NCBI GenBank assembly: GCA_001899765.1
Contig: MKWM01000011.1
Coordinates: 159,422-223,421, forward strand
Direction: 5' to 3'
Length of the DNA stretch: 64,000 bases
Source of the DNA: Thiobacillus sp. 63-78
GTDB taxonomy: Bacteria; Pseudomonadota; Gammaproteobacteria; Burkholderiales; Thiobacillaceae
Numbering within the stretch: the stretch's first letter is position 1; the number at the start of each line of letters is the position of its first letter. The notes under the pieces are model-generated. The model was not told the origin of the DNA and searched no databases. It worked only from the letters and a program-made list of their open reading frames with translations. Positions 57,741 through 64,000 of the stretch are shown here, piece by piece. Position numbers and translations under genes: made by a program.

Positions 57741-60437
57741 ATGAGTGCATCCGACTGGCGTCAGACTTCACCCTTGTATGCCGGCAATGCGGCGTATCTC
57801 GAGCAGTTTGGCGACGACGCCCTGACATCCTGGCTGGCCCAGCCGCTGCCGGATGCGGCAGCCGGCGCGGATGCCGCACAGGTCGCGGTGCTGCGGCTGA
57901 TCAACGCCTACCGCTATCTGGGCGTGCGGCAGGCCGAGCTGGACCCCCTGCGGCGTTTCGAGCCGCCGCTGGCCCCCGAACTCGATCCTGCGCACTATGG
58001 CCTGACCGAAGCCGATCTGGCGCGCGAGTTCGAGACCGGTTCGCTGTTCGGAGTGGAACGGACCACGCTGGCCGATATTCTGCAACGCCTGGACAACGCC
58101 TATTGCGGCCATGTCGGGGTCGACTACATGCACATTACGGATGTGGCGCGCAAACGCTGGCTGCAGGAACGCATCGAGTCTGCCCGGGGGCGTTTCGGGG
58201 TATCCGGGAGCCTGAAAAAACAGTTATTGAAACGGCTGACCGATGCCGAGACGCTGGAAAAATTCCTGCATACGCGTCATGTGGGACAGAAACGTTTCTC
58301 GCTCGAGGGCGCGGAAAGCCTGATCCCGCTGCTCGACCAGGTGATTGCGCGCTGTGCCCGCCATGGCGCCAAGGAAATCGTGATGGGCATGGCGCACCGC
58401 GGGCGCATCAACGTGCTGGCCAATATCATGGGCTGCTCGCTGGAAAGCCTGTACGAAGAGCCGCGCAACGGTTATCCGGATTCGCCGCTGTCGGGCGACG
58501 TCAAATACCACCAGGGCTTCTCCTCCGACATCGCCACACCGTACGGGCCGGTGCACCTGGCGCTGGCGTTCAATCCCTCGCATCTCGAAGTCGTGCATCC
58601 GGTGGTGCGCGGCTCGGTACGCGCGCGCCAGGACCGGCGCGGCGACGTGCTCGGCTACGAGGTGGTGCCGGTGATCCTGCACGGCGATGCCGCGCTGTCG
58701 GGGCAGGGCGTGGTGATGGAAAGCCTCAACATGTCGCAGACGCGCGGCTTCCGGAACGGCGGCGCGATCCACATCGTGATCAACAACCAGATCGGCTTTA
58801 CCACCTCCGACCCGCGCGACGTGCGCTCGACGCTCTACTGCACCGACGTCGCCAAGATGGTCGAGGCGCCGGTGCTGCACGTCAACGGCGACGACCCCGA
58901 GGCGGTGGCCTTCGCGGTGCAGACGGCGGTGGATTTCCGCTATACCTTCCACAAGAACTGCTTCATCGACCTGGTGTGCTACCGCCGCCATGGCCACAAC
59001 GAACAGGACGAACCGCTCGCCACCCAGCCGCTGATGTACCGCCGCATCCAGGCCCATCCCAGTACGCGCGTCCTGTACGCCCAGCGGCTGGTCGAAGAAG
59101 GCGTGCTGACCCAGTCGCAGGTCGACGACATGGTGGACGACTGCCGCGAACGGCTGGAGCATGACGAATCGCTGAATTCGCCGGCCCTGTCCGATTTCAA
59201 GGCGACCTACGGCGTGGACTGGAGCCGCTTCAAGCATGGCGACCCGGGCGAGGTGCCGACCGCGATCTCGGCGAGCCGGCTGGATTTCCTCGGTGAGCGC
59301 ATCACCACGCTGCAGCATGAAATCGAACTGCATTCGCGGGTGCAGAAGGTGCTGGACGACCGCCGCAGGATGCGCGCGGGCGAGTTGCCGGTGGACTGGG
59401 GCTATGCGGAGAACCTGGCCTACGCCAGCCTGCTGGACGTCGGCTACAACGTTCGGGTGTCGGGCCAGGATTCGGCGCGCGGCACCTTCTTCCACCGCCA
59501 TGCCGTGTGGCACGACCAGAAGCGCGAGCGCCGCCAGAGCGGCGTCTATGTGCCGCTCGAACACGTCCAGGGCAGGCAGGGCGACTTCACCATCATCGAT
59601 TCGCTGCTGTCGGAAGAGGCCGTGCTGGCGTTCGAATACGGCTATGCCACGGCCGATCCCGATACGCTGGTAGTGTGGGAGGCGCAGTTTGGCGACTTCG
59701 CCAACGGCGCTCAGGTGGTGATCGACCAGTTCATCACCAGCGGCGAGGCCAAGTGGGGACGCCTGTGCGGCCTGACGCTGATGCTGCCGCATGGTTTCGA
59801 AGGACAGGGGCCGGAGCATTCCTCGGCGCGCCTCGAGCGTTATCTGCAGTTGTGCGCGCAGGACAACATCCAGGTCTGCGTGCCGACGCTGCCGGCGCAA
59901 ATGTTCCACCTGCTGCGGCGGCAGCTTGTGCGCCCGCTCAGAAAACCGCTGGTGATCATGAGCCCCAAGAGCCTGCTTCGTCACCCGGCCTCCACGTCAG
60001 CGCTGACGGATCTGAGCGATGGCGCATTCCTGCCAGTCATCGACGATCCCCGTGCCCCGCGTGAAGCCAGCCGCATCGTGGTGTGCAGCGGCCGCGTATG
60101 GTTTGACCTGGAAGCGGCGCGTGCGGCACGCGGACTCGAGACGGTCGCCCTGATACGGATCGAGCAGCTTTATCCTTTCCCTGAAGCCGGGTTCTGCGCC
60201 GTGCTGAACGCTTACCCGCGGGCCGCCACCTTCGTCTGGGCGCAGGAAGAACCGATGAACCAGGGCGCGTGGTACCAGACCCTGCATCATCTCAATCATT
60301 GCCTGCCCGGCGGCCGGCGCTTCCACTATGCCGGCCGGCCGCCGGCCGCCGCGCCGGCGTCGGGCTACGTGTCCCGCCACCGGGCGGAACTGGAAACCCT
60401 GCTGAACGATGCGCTGGAGACATCCTATGAAGCTTGA
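57741..60437 (+). CDS. sucA: 2-oxoglutarate dehydrogenase E1 (SucA)
   Basis: 898 residues from ATG 57741. [17 protein letters not shown] and the TPP site [12 protein letters not shown] ... INNQIGFTT are present, and [17 protein letters not shown]-like [13 protein letters not shown] follows. It decarboxylates 2-oxoglutarate and feeds the lipoyl arm of SucB. Overlaps sucB by 11 bases. Confidence 0.96.
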   Translation: MSASDWRQTSPLYAGNAAYLEQFGDDALTSWLAQPLPDAAAGADAAQVAVLRLINAYRYLGVRQAELDPLRRFEPPLAPELDPAHYGLTEADLAREFETGSLFGVERTTLADILQRLDNAYCGHVGVDYMHITDVARKRWLQERIESARGRFGVSGSLKKQLLKRLTDAETLEKFLHTRHVGQKRFSLEGAESLIPLLDQVIARCARHGAKEIVMGMAHRGRINVLANIMGCSLESLYEEPRNGYPDSPLSGDVKYHQGFSSDIATPYGPVHLALAFNPSHLEVVHPVVRGSVRARQDRRGDVLGYEVVPVILHGDAALSGQGVVMESLNMSQTRGFRNGGAIHIVINNQIGFTTSDPRDVRSTLYCTDVAKMVEAPVLHVNGDDPEAVAFAVQTAVDFRYTFHKNCFIDLVCYRRHGHNEQDEPLATQPLMYRRIQAHPSTRVLYAQRLVEEGVLTQSQVDDMVDDCRERLEHDESLNSPALSDFKATYGVDWSRFKHGDPGEVPTAISASRLDFLGERITTLQHEIELHSRVQKVLDDRRRMRAGELPVDWGYAENLAYASLLDVGYNVRVSGQDSARGTFFHRHAVWHDQKRERRQSGVYVPLEHVQGRQGDFTIIDSLLSEEAVLAFEYGYATADPDTLVVWEAQFGDFANGAQVVIDQFITSGEAKWGRLCGLTLMLPHGFEGQGPEHSSARLERYLQLCAQDNIQVCVPTLPAQMFHLLRRQLVRPLRKPLVIMSPKSLLRHPASTSALTDLSDGAFLPVIDDPRAPREASRIVVCSGRVWFDLEAARAARGLETVALIRIEQLYPFPEAGFCAVLNAYPRAATFVWAQEEPMNQGAWYQTLHHLNHCLPGGRRFHYAGRPPAAAPASGYVSRHRAELETLLNDALETSYEA

Positions 60438-61512
60438 GGTGCGCGTCCCGACCCTGTCCGACTCGGTCGCCAGCGGCACGCTGCTGCCCTGGCACAAGCA
60501 GGTCGGCGAGACAGTGGCGCGCGACGAAACCCTGGTCGACCTGGAAACCGACAAGGTGATTCTGGAGATCCCGGCTCCGGCATCCGGCACGCTGGTCGAG
60601 CTGCGCCAGCCCGAAGGCGCCGTGGTCAAGGCCGACGAGGTGGTGGCCGTGATCGAAACCGGCGAGGCCATCGTGGTTCCCGGGCCGGCCGGGAAACCTA
60701 TCACGTCGGCCGCGCCTGCGACAGCCATACCGACCCCGACGGTTGTTGCGGTGCCATCCGTGTCCACCGTGCCGTTGCCCGTTGCGGCCCCGACGGCAGC
60801 GCCGGATACGCCTGACGCAAGCCGCCGCGAGCCGATGTCGCGCCTGCGCCAGCGTGTGGCAGAGCGTCTGCTGGCGGCGCAGCATACCGCCGCCTTGCTG
60901 ACCACCTTCAACGAGGTGAACATGCAGCCGGTGAACGAGCTGCGCCAGCGCTTCAAGGCCGAGTTCGAGGTCAGGCACGGCGTCAAGCTCGGCTACATGT
61001 CGTTCTTCGTGCGGGCGGTGTGTCAGGCGCTGCAGCAGTTTCCCGTCGTCAATGCCGCCATCGACGGTCACGACATCGTGTGGCAGGGCGACGCCGACAT
61101 CGGCATCGCGATCTCCAGCCCGCGCGGACTGGTGGTGCCGATTCTGCGCCGCGCCCAGACACTGTCGTCCGCCGGGATCGAGGTGGCCATCGCCGACTTC
61201 GCCCGCCGCGCGCGCGAGGCGAAGCTCACCCTGGAGGAACTCAGCGGCGGCACGTTCTCCATCACCAACGGCGGGGTATTCGGTTCGCTGCTCTCCACGC
61301 CCATCCTCAACCCCCCGCAGTCGGCGATTCTTGGCATGCACACCATCCAGGAGCGCCCCGTTGCGGAAAACGGCCAGGTCGTGATCCGTCCGATGATGTA
61401 TCTGGCGCTGACCTACGACCACCGCCTGATCGACGGGCGCGACGCGGTGCAGTTCCTAGTGGCGGTAAAAGCCGCGCTGGAAGCCCCCGACGCACTGTTG
61501 ACGGCGGTGTGA
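60427..61512 (+). CDS. sucB: Dihydrolipoyl succinyltransferase E2 without E3-binding domain
   Basis: 361 residues, some 40 shorter than usual. Lipoyl domain residues 1-78 with the target Lys in [12 protein letters not shown] Pro/Ala/Val-rich linker (about 85-135) leads straight into the catalytic domain ([14 protein letters not shown] ... [16 protein letters not shown], with His and Asp). The peripheral subunit-binding domain that normally holds E3 is not seen. No lpd gene follows. Confidence 0.93.
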   Translation: MKLEVRVPTLSDSVASGTLLPWHKQVGETVARDETLVDLETDKVILEIPAPASGTLVELRQPEGAVVKADEVVAVIETGEAIVVPGPAGKPITSAAPATAIPTPTVVAVPSVSTVPLPVAAPTAAPDTPDASRREPMSRLRQRVAERLLAAQHTAALLTTFNEVNMQPVNELRQRFKAEFEVRHGVKLGYMSFFVRAVCQALQQFPVVNAAIDGHDIVWQGDADIGIAISSPRGLVVPILRRAQTLSSAGIEVAIADFARRAREAKLTLEELSGGTFSITNGGVFGSLLSTPILNPPQSAILGMHTIQERPVAENGQVVIRPMMYLALTYDHRLIDGRDAVQFLVAVKAALEAPDALLTAV

Positions 61513-61535
61513 CCTTGATTCAGGGATTACACGCC

Positions 61536-62402
61536 ATGCCTCCAGCCGTGATGGAACACCATACGCCGGACCGACCGCAGGACATGCTGGTCGAAATACG
61601 CGACCTGCATTTCTCGTACGGGCACAACACCGTCCTGAAGGGGGTCACGCTCGCCATCCCGCGCGGCAAGGTCGTGGCCATTCTGGGTGTCAGCGGCTGC
61701 GGCAAGACGACCTTGCTGCGCCACATAGGGGGGCAGCTCAAGCCATCGCGGGGCAGCGTGCGTTTCGATGGCCGGATCATCAACGAACTGGACAATACCC
61801 AGCTCTATGCGGTACGGCGTCAGATGGGAATGATGTTCCAGGTCAGCGGGCTGTTCAGCGATCTGTCGGTATTCGACAACATCGCCTATCCGATGCGCGA
61901 ACATACCGATCTCCCGGAAGACGTCATCCGCGATCTGGTGCTGATGAAACTGCACGCTGTCGGCCTGCGTGGCGCGCATGGCCTCAGAACCAGCGAACTG
62001 TCGGGCGGCATGGCGCGCCGGGTGGCGCTGGCCCGGGCCATCGCGCTCGATCCCGGGCTGATCATGTACGATGAACCCTTCGCCGGCCTCGACCCGATTT
62101 CGCTCAACACCGTTGCCAATCTGATCCGCAGGCTCAACGATGCGCTCGGCCTGACGTCGATCGTGGTGACGTATGACGTCTCGGAATCGCTGAAAGTGGC
62201 CGATTACGTCTATTTCATCCACAACGGCGTGGTGGTGGCCGAAGGAGAGGCTGCCGCGATGGAAGGCTCGACGGACCCCTTCGTCCATCAATTCGTCCAT
62301 GCCGAGCCCGATGGGCCGGTGGCCTTCCAGTATCCGAGCCAACCGTATGGCAGGGAACTGGCACTTTCCCTCCCTGCATCCGGGACAAAGCCTGCTTCCT
62401 GA
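61536..62402 (+). CDS. mlaF: ABC transporter ATP-binding protein MlaF-like
   Basis: 288 residues. Walker A GVSGCGKTTLLRH, signature ELSGGMARRVALARA, Walker B IMYDEPFAGLDP. The switch position reads VVTYDVSESLKVADY with Tyr where most ABC proteins have His; I recall this in other betaproteobacterial MlaF. MlaF drives phospholipid transport to or from the outer membrane with MlaE/MlaD. No mlaE is next to it. Starts at 61551 (MEHHTP) or TTG 61515 are possible. Confidence 0.82.
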   Translation: MPPAVMEHHTPDRPQDMLVEIRDLHFSYGHNTVLKGVTLAIPRGKVVAILGVSGCGKTTLLRHIGGQLKPSRGSVRFDGRIINELDNTQLYAVRRQMGMMFQVSGLFSDLSVFDNIAYPMREHTDLPEDVIRDLVLMKLHAVGLRGAHGLRTSELSGGMARRVALARAIALDPGLIMYDEPFAGLDPISLNTVANLIRRLNDALGLTSIVVTYDVSESLKVADYVYFIHNGVVVAEGEAAAMEGSTDPFVHQFVHAEPDGPVAFQYPSQPYGRELALSLPASGTKPAS

Positions 62403-62522
62403 CGGGGCTGGAGCCCGCTCAAGGTTCAGTTGAGCGAATAATCGTCGTTATTCCATGGAATAGACCCCATCTATGGAAAACACGATGAAGCATGTCGAGT
62501 GTTCAGACCGCGGGGCTCAGGG

Positions 62523-64000
62523 ATGAGCATGCCGCCGACCCCGGATAGCGATGATTTCATCGACTACGGATCCTTGCGTGCGCTGGTGGTGGACGATTCT
62601 CCCGGCATGCGCAATGCCCTGAGGCTGACCCTCTCGAACTTTGGAATCACCAGAATCCAGATGGTGGCCAATGCGGCCGAGGCCATTTTCCAGATCAAGA
62701 ACCGCTCCTATGACTTCATCCTGTGCGATTTCAATCTGGGCGAGGGGCGCGACGGCCAGCAATTACTCGAGGAATTGCGCCATGGCAACCTGATCTCGCT
62801 GGAGAGCGTCTTCATGATGGTCACGGCGGAGTCCCATTATGAGAAGGTGGTCGCCACGGCTGAACTGGCGCCGGACGACTACATGATCAAGCCTTTCAGC
62901 GCAGAGCTTCTGTGCAGCCGGCTGACGGGCATCCTGCTGCGCAAGCGGGCATTCCGGGACGTCTACTGGAATTTTCAGGAACAGGATCTGAACGCCGCGA
63001 TCGCGGCTTGCGATACGCTCATTCTCGGCAAGCCGAAGTACGCAGTGGATGCCATGCGTTTCAAGGGAGAGCTGCTGGTTGCGCTTGGCCGCTTCGAGGA
63101 TGCCGAAAACCTGTACCGGCAGGTCGTCTCGATGCGCGCCATTCCGTGGGCACGGCTGGGTCTTGCCAGATCCTTGCATTTGCAGAAAAAGCATGATGCC
63201 GCCGAAGAGGAACTGCGCGACGTTCTGGAGCAGGCACCTGAAATGGTGGTCGCCTACGATCTGCTGTCCGATGTCCATCTGGAAAAAAAGGACACGGTCG
63301 CCGCACAGGAAGCCCTGGAAAAAGGCGTGGCCATTTCGGGAAAAACCGTTCGCCGGCAGCAAAAGCTTGGGGAGATTGCCTACGGCAACGGCGATCTCGA
63401 TGCTGCGAGCGCAGCGTTCGACAATGTGCTGGAAAAGGGACGCCATTCCATTTTCGTCACCCCCGCCGATTTCGGCAATCTGTGCCGGGTTCAACTGGAG
63501 CAGGGCGACCTGGAGGCGGTGGCCGACACGTTGAAAAAAAACAAAAGCACGCTGCAGGCGAATCCCGAAGGGCAGCTTGTGATGGCCGTCACCCAGAGCA
63601 TGGTGCATACCCGGACCGGCAACCAGCAGGCCGCCGTCAAGGCCCTGGATATGGCGGCAAGCCTGCGTGCCGGGGGCGCGCGCGGGGATGCGCAATTGAT
63701 GCTGGATCTGGCCGGCGCCTGCATGACCAATGGCCGGAACGAGGAGGCGGACGCCGTCGTGGCCGAGGTGGCGCGCAATGCACACGACAGCGAGGCGTTG
63801 CTGGCCAAGGCGAAACGGCTCTACGATGAAGCGGGGCGGGCGGACGTCGGCACCGGTGTGCTGGCCACGGCGACTGGCGACGTGCGCAAGCTCAATAACG
63901 AGGGGGTGGTGCTGGCACAGCGAGGCGACTACAAGACCGCTGTGGAGAAATTGCTGACGGCCTGCGATGAAGCCCCCTACAATCCGCGCATCCTCATGAA
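62523..64000 (+). CDS. Response regulator with TPR repeats, 3' end outside window
   Basis: 492 codons are visible and the frame is still open at the window edge. Receiver domain about residues 15-140: ALVVDDSPGMR, phospho-acceptor Asp in FILCDFNLGEGRDG, and Lys in DDYMIKPF. Helical repeats follow from about 150, such as KFKGELLVALGRFEDAENLYRQV-like units, typical of TPR. No DNA-binding or enzyme domain is seen so far. Similar CheY-TPR proteins occur near motility genes. The ATG at 62523 or 62529 starts it. Confidence 0.88.
   Translation, partial: MSMPPTPDSDDFIDYGSLRALVVDDSPGMRNALRLTLSNFGITRIQMVANAAEAIFQIKNRSYDFILCDFNLGEGRDGQQLLEELRHGNLISLESVFMMVTAESHYEKVVATAELAPDDYMIKPFSAELLCSRLTGILLRKRAFRDVYWNFQEQDLNAAIAACDTLILGKPKYAVDAMRFKGELLVALGRFEDAENLYRQVVSMRAIPWARLGLARSLHLQKKHDAAEEELRDVLEQAPEMVVAYDLLSDVHLEKKDTVAAQEALEKGVAISGKTVRRQQKLGEIAYGNGDLDAASAAFDNVLEKGRHSIFVTPADFGNLCRVQLEQGDLEAVADTLKKNKSTLQANPEGQLVMAVTQSMVHTRTGNQQAAVKALDMAASLRAGGARGDAQLMLDLAGACMTNGRNEEADAVVAEVARNAHDSEALLAKAKRLYDEAGRADVGTGVLATATGDVRKLNNEGVVLAQRGDYKTAVEKLLTACDEAPYNPRILM

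Overview
The window reads as chromosomal DNA of a high-GC betaproteobacterium. Gene content points to a sulfur-oxidising, Thiobacillus-like chemolithotroph: a dissimilatory sulfite reductase alpha subunit, a pyrophosphate-dependent phosphofructokinase next to a proton-pumping pyrophosphatase, a cysE-iscRSUA-hscBA-fdx-iscX cluster, and an sdhCDAB-sdhE-gltA-sucAB cluster. The genus is an inference; no rRNA or tRNA gene was found.

Layout. 1-12.2 kb is mostly housekeeping: the end of exbD, lpxK, a diguanylate cyclase, a Trm112-like protein, kdsB, adk, PPi-phosphofructokinase, H+-pyrophosphatase, lolA, rarA, and a lone dsrA on the minus strand. 12.3-20 kb is mixed: vapBC, an M20 peptidase, a 998-residue patatin-type lipase, a 279-bp element with 30-bp terminal inverted repeats, an Xre/RES toxin-antitoxin pair and a SohB-like protease. 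20-32.3 kb is a type I restriction-modification island in the unusual order hsdR, phd-relE, hsdS, an unknown gene, a winged-helix/nucleotidyltransferase pair, a broken 5' copy of hsdM, an AAA/DUF4143 ATPase, intact hsdM and a NERD zinc-finger protein. 32.4-37.7 kb holds a sulfotransferase-like gene, a ParE/RHH pair, a glycosyltransferase-like protein, a DUF4258 gene divergent from lexA over a LexA box, and suhB. 37.7-45.1 kb has trmJ, cysE and the complete isc operon with IscR-type sites. 46-51.5 kb is a flagellar cluster (flhB, flhA, flhF, an flhG-like gene, fliA). 51.6-61.5 kb is central carbon metabolism (malic enzyme, succinate dehydrogenase, citrate synthase, 2-oxoglutarate dehydrogenase E1/E2). 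The window ends with mlaF and a response regulator-TPR gene that runs off the edge.

The most striking feature is repeat DNA inside reading frames. In hsdR a complete REP-associated tyrosine transposase (RAYT) gene, bounded by inverted REP palindromes, lies in frame inside the restriction subunit. The same REP doublet without the transposase occurs again in frame near the hsdR 3' end and in hsdM, and each time it is read in the same frame (EAASRRL ... KRxDAAST). Other palindromic families sit in hsdM, the broken hsdM copy, the flhB C-terminus and the sdhE N-terminus. A further family forms long inverted repeats between pfp and the next gene and between iscS and iscU. Five toxin-antitoxin-like pairs lie between 12.3 and 33.7 kb. 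Other oddities: dsrA without dsrB, an FlhB lacking its autocleavage domain, an FlhG-like protein without a P-loop, and an E2 (SucB) without an E3-binding domain.
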